A DNA stretch of 64,000 bases from Byssothecium circinans (lineage: Eukaryota > Ascomycota > Dothideomycetes > Pleosporales > Massarinaceae). The position numbers were made by a program, and so were the translations under genes. Under the pieces are notes generated by a model, which had not been told where the DNA came from, made no database searches, and saw only the letters and a list, made by a program, of their open reading frames with translations. Below, piece after piece: positions 12,401 through 23,277 of the stretch (position 1 is the stretch's first letter; every line of letters starts with the position of its first letter). The stretch is taken from positions 1,139,047 to 1,203,046 of the forward strand of contig ML976985.1 of assembly GCA_010015675.1 (NCBI GenBank), read 5' to 3'.

Positions 12401-15250
12401 CCTATTCAAAGAAATAGAAGAAACCGTATTACTAGATCACTAGGACTAGGATCACGAGATTCACCTAGAAGAAGGCGCGAAGCTGCGCCTAGGACTAATA
12501 TACCCGCTTACTTAGGACTAACAGTTAGAACTGCGAGAATACATTAAGAAGAATTTGAAGCAAGGATATATACAAGAGAGTGCTAGCTTAATAGCTTCAC
12601 TAATTCTCTTTATCCTAAAAAAGAATGGAAAGCTGCAACTTTATGTAGATTATAGACAGCTAAACTACGTTATAAAGAAGAACTAATACCCTCTTCCTTT
12701 AATCTAGGAACTCATGGACCACCTCTAAGGAGTTAAGTAGATCACGAAATTTAATGTGTGAGACGGATTCTATTAAATATAGATAGCTAAGGGCTTTAAA
12801 TAGCTAACTACCTTTAAAACTTAGTATAGACTGTATAAGTATACGGTTATACCCTTTAAACTAATGAACGCACCTATAACGTTTTAGGCACTTATTAATA
12901 GAGCACTTCATGAATACCTTAACGTTTTTATAACTACATACCTAGATGATATACTAGTGTATACTTTAGGAACGCTTAAGGACTACATCAAACATGTTAA
13001 GAAGGTGCTTAGGAAGCTTAGGGAGTATCAATTACCCTTATAGCTAGAAAAATGTGAATTCCACGTTATAGAGACGGACTACTTAGGATTTAATATCTTA
13101 TAAGAAGGCATTACCATGGACCCAAAGAAAGTCAAGGCTATACAGGATATGAAAACGCCTAAAATAGTTAAGGACGTATAATCCTTCTTAGAGTTTACGA
13201 ACTTCTATTAAAAGTTTATTTAGGGATACTTAAAGACCACGACGCCTCTTATAGAGATTACTAAGAAAAAGAAGGGATTCTATTAGGGATAAGGATAATA
13301 GAAGGCTTTTAATAAGCTTAAGGAATTATTCTTATCAGCCCTTATACTACAGATGCATGACCTAGAATAGCTACTACGAGTAGAAATAGATGCATCAGAT
13401 TACGCCCTAGGAGTGATTCTCTTATAGTAAGGTAATGATGGAAAGTAGAGACTAGTATTCTACTACTCTTAGAAGTTCTTAGGAGCAGAACTTAACTATA
13501 ACGTTCATGATAAGGAACTACTAGTGATAGTAGACGCCTTTAAATAGTAGCGAGCCTAGTTAGTAGGCGCTAAGTACTAGGTAGAGGTGCATTCAGATTA
13601 CTAGAACCTAATAAGCTTTATAATAACTAAAAAGCTTAACTAATGACAGGTTAGATAGGCTAAGATGATAGTAGATTATAACTTTAAGGTACACTATTAC
13701 CTAGGAACGCTGAATAGAGCAGCGGATACTTTTAGCTAATAATTAGACTTTTAGGAAATAGACTAACCTATCACGCACGACGCAGTCCTATAAAAGGATA
13801 AAGATAGTAGTTTAGGCTATAACTAACTACGACTATTTAAAGGAACTCTAGTTAAACGATTAGCTAAGGTAACTAAGGTTACATAGTTATAGGATAAGAA
13901 GCTTAATAAGCTTACCTAGGAGCCTAATGGACGCTGACGGGTCCAAGGGGATAGAGCGCGAAAGCTTATCTAAAGGCTACATGAGTCTAAGGAATATAGA
14001 CACCCTAGAATCAATGAAATAGTTTAATAGATTTCAAATAAGTACTTGATCCCTAATGTACGAAAAACAGTTTAGAACGCGATAGGCAACTATTTAGCTT
14101 ATTCTAAGAATAAGTCTAAGAGACATAAGCCCTATAGACTACTCTAATTGCTTGAACCACCCACACGCCCATAGATTAGCGTTACGATAGACTTCATAGT
14201 AAAACTCCTAAAATCATTAGAACCTAGATTAGCATGGCTATGCAACTTAATATTAGTAATCGTTGATTGACTAACTAAAGCATTAATATTCATACTAATG
14301 GAAGAAATGGTTATGGCTAAAGAAATAGCTTACAAAGTAACTAAGGTACTTATTAGTTAACATAGTGTGCCTAAATAGTTTATCACTAACTAAGGAACAC
14401 TATTCACCTCTAAGTATTAGAGCACGTTCCTAGCAAAGCTTAGAGTTAATAAAAAGCTTTTGACTAGCTTTTACCTATAGATAGATAGTTAGATAGAATG
14501 AATAAACTAGATACTAGAACAGTATCTAAGGATGTACGCTAATAAGCTGCAGGATAACTAGGTCAAACTTCTGCTAACAGCATAATTAGCCTACAATAGT
14601 ATAAGATCCTTAACGACAGGATACTCACTGCACTACGTAAATTATAGATATAAGCTAATTACTCATTAGGATCCTAAGGATGTTAAGAGTCTTTTAGCTA
14701 GAGCTAACAACAAGGCACGACTACTTCGCGAACTACATGATGATTTAAGCTAACGAATCGCTTAAAGGAACCTCACGATAGCTAGATTAGTAAATAAGAA
14801 AAGACTTAAGGGACTAACCCTTAAAGAGGGGGATAAAGTTTTCCTATTATAAAGAAATTTAAAAACTAAACGACTATGCGACAAACTAGATAACCTCTAA
14901 ATAGGACCCTTTCAAATCCTAGAGGCTAAAGGACTGGTGACGTTCAAGCTAGAACTCCCTAAAGGCATGCGCATACACCCTATTTTTTATAAATCCTTCC
15001 TTAAGCTAGTACCACTAGACGCCGAGCTAGAAACACGAATCAAGCTTAAGGATAAAGATTATAAGGTTAAAGAAATCAAAGACCTGCGGAAATTTAAGCG
15101 TTAGTGGAGGTACTTAGTTAAGTAGAAGGACTAGCTAGATAGCTAGAATACCTAGGAACTAATATAGAATCTTATAGACTATAAGAGACTAGTAAAGAAC
15201 TACTACTAGCAGCATCTAGAGGTAGCAACTCCGTGTTTACTAGGAAAGTG
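9487..15250 (+). pseudogene. Gypsy B gag-pol polyprotein, stopped by RIP
   Basis: The likely start is ATG 9487 and the natural end is TGA 15248-15250. Gag occupies about 9487-10500 and includes a knuckle 'C-L-x-C-G-K-V-G-H-F-H-R-D' near 10396-10440 whose last Cys codon is Tyr. The RT active site is YLDD at 12939. The RNase H start is 'EIDASDYALGVILL' near 13385. The integrase has 'TIDFIV' near 14190 and 'ITN-GTLFTS' near 14390. The C-terminal chromodomain has 'VKEIKDLRKFKR-WRYLVK'. Dozens of in-frame TAG/TAA codons stand where Gln is expected, so no protein is made. Chromodomains in this class are known to steer integration to heterochromatin, which fits the nest. Confidence 0.85.
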
Positions 15251-15309
15251 AAAAAATTAAAAGGAAAAAAAGGATTAAAAGAGATTAAAGAAGGATTAGC
15301 CTATAACTA

Positions 15310-15777
15310 GCCTAGGTTAGTTAATAGTAGTTTAGATAGCAGTGGTTCAGATAAAATAGTAAGCTCTATACTCTTTAAAATCTCTACCTCTTAAGCAGCG
15401 TCTATTGCGCTTAGGATATAGTGATCCTAGTTTGCAAAGGAACGTTCATAGGCTTCTAACTTAGCTAGCTCCACGCGGAGTTAGGTAGACTTAGCCTAAA
15501 GCCGCGCAGCCTCTACCTTAGAATAAAGAAGCGTGATTCACTTCTCTTCTTTCTCTAATTACACCTTTTCCTACTCCTCTTTAGGAACAAACAGACTGCA
15601 CTTAGCGTAAACCTAAATGTAGGCGGCGCACCAACCTATAGCCGCATCTATAAAATAACGAAGCTTGCGCTTCTAATAATGATTGCAACCTGGTGCCATC
15701 TCTAGCCCTTAAGAACAAATTTAGTTGGCGCGATTATGACGGCGTGCAGTTAACGACTTAGAAGGAACCTTAGGCAT
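15310..15777 (-). pseudogene. Antisense Cys-containing ORF in the 3' internal region of Gypsy B
   Basis: On the minus strand between the chromodomain and the 3' LTR, a frame starting at ATG 15777 is interrupted only by TAG/TAA codons, as RIP of Gln codons would give. It has scattered Cys residues in its first ~70 codons and then a charged, Leu-rich stretch that looks coiled coil ('E-x-Q-E-K-V-x-L-E-K-E-E-K'). A frame of the same design lies at the same place in Gypsy A (28395 down). The ends are approximate. No function is assigned. Confidence 0.45.
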
Positions 15778-15928
15778 AGTTAGGGAAGGGTTAATAAAAC
15801 CCTAGAGGAGGCTACAACACTATAAGTAACTAGAGACACGCACGACTTATATACTAGCTATAATAAGAAGCGGCATAGTAGACACACCTCCTAGGGTATT
15901 AGGATGATAACCTTAAAGAGGGGGATAA

Positions 15929-16389
15929 TGTTATAAAACAAGTGTATAAGCGCAGCTACGGAAGAATAATACGCTTAGGGAGAGTATTAAGTAGTAGGGC
16001 GCAGGACAAGGTCAAGGCGCTAGTTACGTAACTATGATCCCGCTAAGACTAGGAGATCCCGTGGATCCTAGGATTAGGACGAAGTCCTAGGATTAGAGGG
16101 AGCAGAGGCTCTAGACAGGATTAGGGACTTAGCGAAGGAATAGAGTGAGTAGTATAAAGACTAGATAAGTTTCCTTTATCTTTTAAATTCTAGTTCTTTG
16201 TAGTTAACTCTCTATAGTTCATCTCTTACCTAGATTAATACTTAGTTATTCTATAGTTTATTATAGAATTAGTTTGCTTCATACGTTTACCTCTTAAATT
16301 ACTAAAGAATACTACCTAATGTATATACTATACACTAACCTTCCTCCCCTCACACGGATTAGGCTAGGCTAGTATACCCCTCGGTAACA
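15929..16389 (+). repeat. 3' LTR of Gypsy B
   Basis: 461 bp, preceded by an AAAGAGGGGGATAA purine tract. It carries more TpA than the 5' LTR. Confidence 0.88.
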
Positions 16390-17383
16390 GTTAAGTAGAT
16401 TATGAAATTTAATATACGAGATAGATTCTATTAAATATAGATAGCTAAAGGCTTTGAATAGCTAATAGCCTTTAAAACTTATTATAGACTATACAAGTAT
16501 ATAGTTATACCTTTTAGACTAATAAATACGCCTATAATATTTTAGGTACTTGTTAATAGAGTACTTTACGAATACCTAGATATTTTTATAACTGCGTACC
16601 TAGATGATATACTAGTATATACCTTAGGAATGCTTAAAGATTATATAGAATACGTTAAGAAAGTACTTAAGAAGCTTAGAGAGTATTAATTACCCCTATA
16701 GCTAGAGAAATACGAATTCTATGTTATAGAGACGGACTAGTTAGGATTTATTATCTTACAAGATAGTATCGCTATAGACCTAAAGAAAGTTAAAACTATA
16801 AGGGAATAGCTAAAACCTAAGATAGTTAAGGATATATAATCCTTCCTAGGATTTGCTAACTTCTACTAGAAGTTTATTTAGGGATACTCGAAGACTACAG
16901 TACCTCTCATAGAAATTACTAAGAAAGAAAAGGGATTCTAATAGAGATAAGAATAGTAGAAGGCTTTTAAAAAGCTAAAAGAACTATTCCTATTAGCCTC
17001 TATATTATAGATGCATAACCTAGAATAGCTACTATAAGTAGAAATAGATACATTAGACTACGCCTTAGGAGCGATTCTCTTATAGCAAGGTAAAGATAGG
17101 AAGTAGAGACTAGTATTCTAGTACTCTTAGAAGTTCTTAGGAGTAGAACTTAACTATAATATTTATAATAAGGAACTACTAGCGATAGTAGACTTCTTTG
17201 AATAATAGTAAGCCTAGTTAGTTAGCGCTAGATACTAGGTAAAGGTGTATTTAGATTACTAAAACCTAATAAGTTTTATAACAACTAAGAAACTTAACTA
17301 ACGATAGGTTAGATAGGCTAAGATAATAGCAGATTATAATTTCAAAGTATACTATCGCCTAGGATTGCTAAATAGAGTGGCGG
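16390..17383 (+). pseudogene. Gypsy A pol segment: RT core and RNase H
   Basis: It resumes Gypsy A after Gypsy B. The RT motif YLDD is still readable at 16597-16608 and the RNase H start near 17035. It is cut at 17383 by LTR-X copy 2; the target GCGG (17380-17383) recurs at 26431-26434. Confidence 0.8.
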
Positions 17384-17605
17384 TGTGCCGTGGCACAGAG
17401 TAACTAATAGCTCAACCTATGGTCACGGGGTTAGGTTAGTATATAGTAGCTGGTTTTAACACCTGCTAGGGACGACGCAACGGACACCACACTCTTTATT
17501 TAGGACAGAAAAGAATACAATTGCTTAGGCTACCAAACACGCGTTCCCTCTATGAATATCCCATACCGTGAGCCGAATTGGAGTTGTGTGAGCTACGCTA
17601 GCTCA
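17384..17605 (+). repeat. 5' LTR of LTR-X copy 2
   Basis: 222 bp. It starts with the inverted repeat TGTGCCGTGGCACA and ends with the inverted repeat TGAGCTACGCTAGCTCA. TG...CA ends support the LTR reading. Confidence 0.85.
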
Positions 17606-17999
17606 TTTAGAGGTCGTGCCTAGGCTTATATCTGCGATACAATTATAGAGATGGCAACGCATGTTTAGAACACGATGGTGGCTACTAGCTATGGCTAAAA
17701 GGAATTCAGCAGGTAGCAGTTACCTATAAGTAAGAGATATATGATATTGGTAGTGTCTACATGAGGCATCGCATTAAAGCTAGAGAGCAAGAGTATCGTG
17801 ATCCGTTCAGCATCAACAACTAGAGAGGATGCTCGCGTCTGGCCTGATTTTTACATGAGAAACCAGCAACTATCGCTAGAGAGTAACTACTGAAACTAGC
17901 AAGTTTATCACTTCCGGCGCTAAGGGTTCCCCTCAGTAAATAAGAATTCGGAATCTAATGCCAAGCCACATAGGAGACCTGTAATTGCGCTGAAAGCTA

Positions 18000-18450
18000 G
18001 AAAGCAACCAGCCCATTTTGCGCAAAGCCAGGGAGCAGCGCAAAGACCATGGCAAAGCCAGGGAGCAGCTATGGAGGGCGGCTGATAGGTTTTGGTAACC
18101 TTTAGCCAATCTCACAACCTTATAGTGCAAAGCCAGGGAGCAGCACTACTAGAGAGTAACTAATACGCAAAGCTAGGGAGCAGCGTACGTGTGCAAAGCC
18201 AGGGAGCAGCACACAACCATAGCACAGCCAGGGAGCAGCTATGGGAGAGCGGCCGATAGTCTTAGTGACCTTTAGCTAATCTCAAAACCATGCCAGGGAG
18301 CAACTAACCTACTTTGTGCAAGGCCAGGGAGCAGCACAAAACCACGGCACGGCCAGGGAGCAGCTATGGAAGGTGGCTGATCGTTTTGGTAACTTTCAAC
18401 CACCTGAAAAACCATTCAAGAACTACATGAACTAGCACTTACGGCTAGGG
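18000..18450 (+). repeat. Short tandem repeats in LTR-X copy 2 leader
   Basis: AAGCCAGGGAGCAGC and variants occur about ten times, the same family as 4980-5760 on the other strand but with fewer units. Confidence 0.75.
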
Positions 18451-18454
18451 AGCA

Positions 18455-18982
18455 TTGAGCGTGACGTTTATGTCAGATCAAGAATCAGACAACGAATCAA
18501 CAGGATATACACTGCAAACCAGAAGGATGTCAGAGGCACGCCCCCATCTAGCACTCATCAAGCCGAAGCCCCCACGGAGCTATCTCGATATCTTCGAGGG
18601 GCACAATGTGTCAGAATGGCTAGAGGCGTACAACCGTATGGCTCGGAACGCAGCGTGGACGGATGGGGATAGGCTGTAGATGTTGCTGGATTAGTGTTCA
18701 ACGAAGATTAGGAAGATGGTGATGCGGTTTCCCTAATTCACAAAGAATGACTAGGAAGGTATCTAGAGCGAAATAAAGGACAACTAGGAAGACATAGATA
18801 TGGGGCGACGCCATAGTACTCGCGCGTACCTTGAGACCTACGTTAACGAATGCGCGAAATACCCGCCACTAGTAGAGGATTTCAGCAAAGAGTTAGTCGA
18901 TGAAATAGAGGACGGTAACGAAGACGATCCCAACGATCTAGACTCTGAGGAGGATGGCGCGCAACCACGCATAGTAGAATAA
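18455..18982 (+). pseudogene. Gag-like ORF of LTR-X copy 2
   Basis: It starts at GTG 18455, with the first ATG at 18470. The first 74 codons are open and include 'YLDIFEGHNVSEWLEAYNR'. After a TAG at 18677-18679 and several more RIP-type stops, an acidic tail (18800-18982, many Asp/Glu) continues to TAA. In copy 1 the first half stays open longer (109 codons), which confirms the frame. It is presumably a capsid-like protein that once packaged the element; this is inference from motif layout. Confidence 0.5.
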
Positions 18983-19775
18983 CTGCGACATCTTCCTTAT
19001 CAATATGTTAAAGAAGCTGACCTAAACCGCCAGTGACAGCCATCCCCCCAAGTCGTAATCCCATCTCAACGCCGACAACAAGCTGCAGCCATGGGGCGGC
19101 TGTAGGAATAAGGCAGGGGAGGGGGAAGGCCGGTTATAGGGAAAGAAAATAAGAATAGTGTATTCATTGGAATAAGGCATAGGAGGCGCGGGCGTTTAGG
19201 TAGGAAAATTGCGATCCTATTGCGCTAGCGCCTCTGGTGGCCAATCAGACGCTGCAGGGTGTACCTGGCGAACTGTAATTAGATGAGGAGCAGTACTAAT
19301 ATTAGATTTCAAGAATAGATGAGATGTTTTTCAACCACCATCACCGCCGCCACCATAGGGAAATATACCGTCCTTTGCGGAAATGCGGCATGTTCCCGCA
19401 TACAGACGGGTGACACGCCGCGTGTTAAATAAAAATACCCGGCGTCGCCGCTGAAATGGCCAGGAATGATGAGGGGATTATGGCGAATGAACGCGGGCAA
19501 AACATATAAACAGTGAATGGTAGAGCGGTGAGCTAACAGCGGGACGGCTTGTCAAACCAAATGGTTTGACGCGTGATTAAAATGACCAGCATTGCTGAGC
19601 TATACTAGCGGTCAAACAAGGAGAGGGGCTGAAAAGACGGCAAGGGCGGCGCAGGGCCGCAGAAGGGCGGGAAACCGTTAAATGGTGACAGGTACTATTT
19701 AACTAGCCCCGCTAGCCCCCTATCTTTCATGATAACTTTTATTCATCTTTAACCATCACGAGAATCACCGTCAGC

Positions 19776-22700
19776 ATGCCCCCGAAGATGATTCCTGGAC
19801 CTGCTCAGCAGCCTCAGCAGCAGCAGATCATGGTCAATATTGGCCCTCATTTGACAACCCCCCTTCCCCATGCACGGGAACTCACCCTTGATGAAGCCCT
19901 TCGACATATCAAGGCTCAGTCAGGTAGTGAGCGCCAGGCCGCATATCGCAAGCTAATGGCGCAATGTTCTCCTCATCTAGACAAGAGCCTTGATCTATTT
20001 TAGCAGTTAGGAAAAGAGATAGAAAAGGACAGCGAAGTGATGAGAATCTAGGGCGGCTTGAATCAATTCCATGAGCACTATCTATGGCTGAGGAGCGCGT
20101 ACGATTCCAGGTCGAAGCGGCATACTAAGTTAGTCAGCGCGCAGAACCAAGTTTGGACCAGCTACAACACTCTGGAAATCTGGTTTCTCTCTAAAGCCCT
20201 CCTTCCCTTCAGTCCTGAAGTGTAGATGCAGCACTAGCTGATGACCCGCCTCGCCTACATCACTCAGCGGAACATGAAGATGTCTGACATCACGCCCTTC
20301 ATCAACACAAAGATGATCCGGCGCCTTAGGGCAAAAGCTAACGTTACCGCCCAAGACCAAACCATCCACGGCTCAGATTGGGATTTCCCCTATGAGCTAG
20401 CCCATGCCCTCCAATAGTCGTGGGATAGCGACGCTCTGCTCAAAAAGCGCCCTAAGTCCGTCATCAACATCTATGATCCAGCCTATGCGTACAACTAGTT
20501 CGAAGAAATGACTAGCAAAGCTACCTCTAGAATAAATAAGCAGAGGTAGCCCCGCCCTTTTGTGCTGTAAGAAGCCTAGGGGCTATCAGATGATCTGCGA
20601 AAGTTCTAACTCCAGATCCACAAGCGCACCAGTTTGCTCATCCCTACAACCTATGATTTGGAACAGGAGATCACCAGGTCGGCTATTGGTGGTGCTGGCA
20701 AAATGCCAGCGGAATATCCCTACACTCAGGAGCATATCAACCGTGCGATCAACGCGGTTTCTCTGACATCCTCCCCTCGCCTTCAGCAAGCCCAGCTGAT
20801 GCGACAGTCTCAGGATGTGCAGACACAATCCCCTAGGTCTCATAGGCGTCGCGCATCTTCAAACGTCACCATGGCAAATGCTCTTCAGGAAATGTTGAAG
20901 CCTGACCTAGTACGTGGAGTGAGGGAGTACACGGTGAACGCTTTACTAAATGCGCCTACCTTTCGCCTGATAAACCCACAAGCCCCATTACCGCGGGTGA
21001 CGCGATCCATGGCCAGGAAAAACCATGAGCATGTGCTTACCGCGGAAAGCAATAGGCTGGCTATCGCGCAGGCTTTAGAGGAAGAGGGTGATGACTTTAA
21101 TCAGGAGATAGTTGACAAACTGGACATTAAGGATATTGGGGTTGTTAAGAAGGGAGCGAAGTGTGGCTGTTCCCGGCCTAATTCGCCATTGAATTGGGCG
21201 CTGAAGAACGCTAGGCTACGCCGGCGGGCCATGCACAAGGATGAGCTGCACATCCTGACGCTGTACTATGACGAAATCTCTAACAGTCATAAAGTCTGTT
21301 TCCAGCACGGCAAAGCCACCGCGAGCTACATTGGCGTTGCCGTCCGCGCCTTGCCTGAAGAACGTCTGCAGCAGCTCCTCAAGTTGCTGTACACGAATCG
21401 TGACTGGTGGGGTGATTTCAAGAATGACCCCTAGACATATATCCTCTTCTAGCGTGGCGCCCATAGATATCATGACGAGGATCAGCTAAAGAGCTACCAG
21501 TTCTTTCTAGCGCAGCGAAAGTAGTACATGAATTTCGACCGCGTCATCCAGCAATTTGGCATGCAAAGGCAGATTGCCACCTTCCATAAGACGGGCACGG
21601 TGATTATGGGCAGCATCCTCACCTAGATCCATGAAGACCCGGAGCTTAAGAAGGTGCTTAACAAATCATACAGCATGTACGACTACCACCTACGGCGTAT
21701 CTAGGGCAAATCCAACCTAGGATAGGGCTAGATTATGTACTACTCTCCCATCTAGTAGCTCATTCATTCTAATCCAGCTTACTAGGTTTGGTATGCGGTT
21801 TTGCAAAAACAGCCCTACTTAATTTTATATCCTTACTATGCTAAATCCACCTCTCCAGGTGACAACACTACTTTTAAGCATGTGGATTATAACCTGGAGG
21901 AAGTCTACCATAATAGGCGCGGCGCTGACATAATTTAGGGGAGTATGTCCTAGGATGAAGAGGATGAGAAGAACTACACTATCCTGTTTAATGGATTTCA
22001 CACCTGCCTTGACTAGTACATGGCGTAGAGGAAATCCCTCGGCCAGACCACCCATGCCTACATTGAGGGCTAGGTAGATGCGCGCGATTAGCCGCCTGAG
22101 TTGAATAATCACATCAAGCACCTGCAGTGGATACGCTACCCTTGCAAACCTGGGTGGATTCGCATTTTGAAACTAACTATCCCTCACGGCTTAACTGGCC
22201 CAGCTACCAAACAGCGCCGCACCATGCTCCCGTGGTTTGTTTGAGTCTGCGATGACATGAAGCACATAGAGATTCCAGAAATGGGAACCTATGACAAGAT
22301 TACTGCAGCCCACCGCAATTGTACCGCGCCACCTGCTACCCCTTCAGGGCATCCAAACAAGTATGGTGGCATTGACTGGCCCTTCCCTAGTGCGGCGCCT
22401 ATCCAATAGACCTTAGCGATTTCACGCGCGTTAGTTTGTTAGGAGCGCTGGGATTCTCCCTAAGTCCACCATAAGCTGGCAACATATTTTGGGGATGACA
22501 TGACTCGTGATAAGATAAAGGACTGGATCCAGGAGCACCGCAAAAATGCAAAGAAGGCTGTCCTTGTTAGTTGGGAAGTGTGCAAAGAAGCTGAGCGCAT
22601 TACTTATGGGCTGAATCCTGCTGAGGGTATCCCTGATCAGTCTTACTTCTCAACCTAAGGAGCCGGGCTGCCATCAGGCCAGGATGACAACGTCGCTGAC

Positions 22701-22850
22701 GCGAATGTTACAGTTGATCAGGCTATTGATAGGTTTCTCCGCCTTTGCGGACAGGATCCATCAGAGCGCCGTCAGGCTAAGTTCCACCAGGATAGGATTC
22801 CTGATGTGCCTGAGAAGGAGAATAGCAACGATGACAGGATGGAGATGTGA
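19776..22850 (+). pseudogene. Large LTR-X ORF, possible 2OG-Fe(II) dioxygenase-like protein, stopped by RIP
   Basis: From ATG 19776 to TGA 22848-22850 one frame of 1,025 codons holds, broken only by TAG/TAA (from Gln) and one TGA (from Arg). The longest open part is 20634-21434. The N-terminal half is Gln-rich, then basic, with 'KCGCS' near 21160. The C-terminal half has 'FKHVDYNLEEV' (H-x-D) near 21876-21908 and, ~120 residues later, 'PHGLTGPATKQRRTMLPWF' (22186-22242). An H-x-D followed by a distal His and an Arg 8-10 residues on is the metal- and 2-oxoglutarate-binding layout of Fe(II) dioxygenases (JmjC, PhyH, TET/JBP groups). The family call is inference. No polymerase motif is seen. Copy 1 has lost all but the last ~45 codons. 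Confidence 0.5.
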
Positions 22851-23277
22851 GACGGTTTGCCTGTGGCAGTTAAAATTTCCTTTCTCTCCTCTTTTCCTTT
22901 TGTTTTTCTCTCTCTCTCTCTCTCTTTCTTATGGAGTTGATTTTTAGTCGTTTCTTTTTAGGCTATAGCTAAGGAGAATTGGTTTGGTTTGGCTGCAGCA
23001 TCAGGGGGCGATGCTGTAGGCATGGGAGGTTATGTGCCGTGGCACAGAGTGACCAATAGCTCAACCTATGGTCACGGGGTTAGGTTGGTATATAGTGGCT
23101 GGCAGAGTTGCTAACAAGTAAGCAAAGCAAGTTTTAAGCGTCTGCTTTGCTTGCTTGGGTTCTAGCTCATTAGATGCTTGACTTGCTTAACTTAGGTGAA
23201 GTTTTGGCTCTAATTGCTTGAGACTTGCTTGCTTGCTTGATAAAATTTGTGCTGTACAGAGTTGAAGTAGGTACAGA

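Larger units (their letters stand above)
8987..16389 (+). mobile_element. Ty3/Gypsy LTR retrotransposon B (chromovirus type), nearly full length
   Basis: The LTRs are 461 bp (8987-9447 and 15929-16389), and the 5-bp target GTTAA is at 8982-8986 and 16390-16394. The internal region 9448-15928 keeps the order gag, CCHC knuckle, protease, RT (YLDD at 12939-12950), RNase H (~13380-13560), integrase (~14100-14700) and chromodomain (~15050-15245), so it is a chromovirus. It is less damaged than Gypsy A and so younger. LTR differences are almost only transitions (TG to TA, CA to TA), the RIP signature. Confidence 0.9.

Noticed and set aside
19309..19500. 63-codon ORF kept in both LTR-X copies (also 3504-3695)
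   Set aside because: Starts at TTG, no domain; conservation is explained by the shared element.
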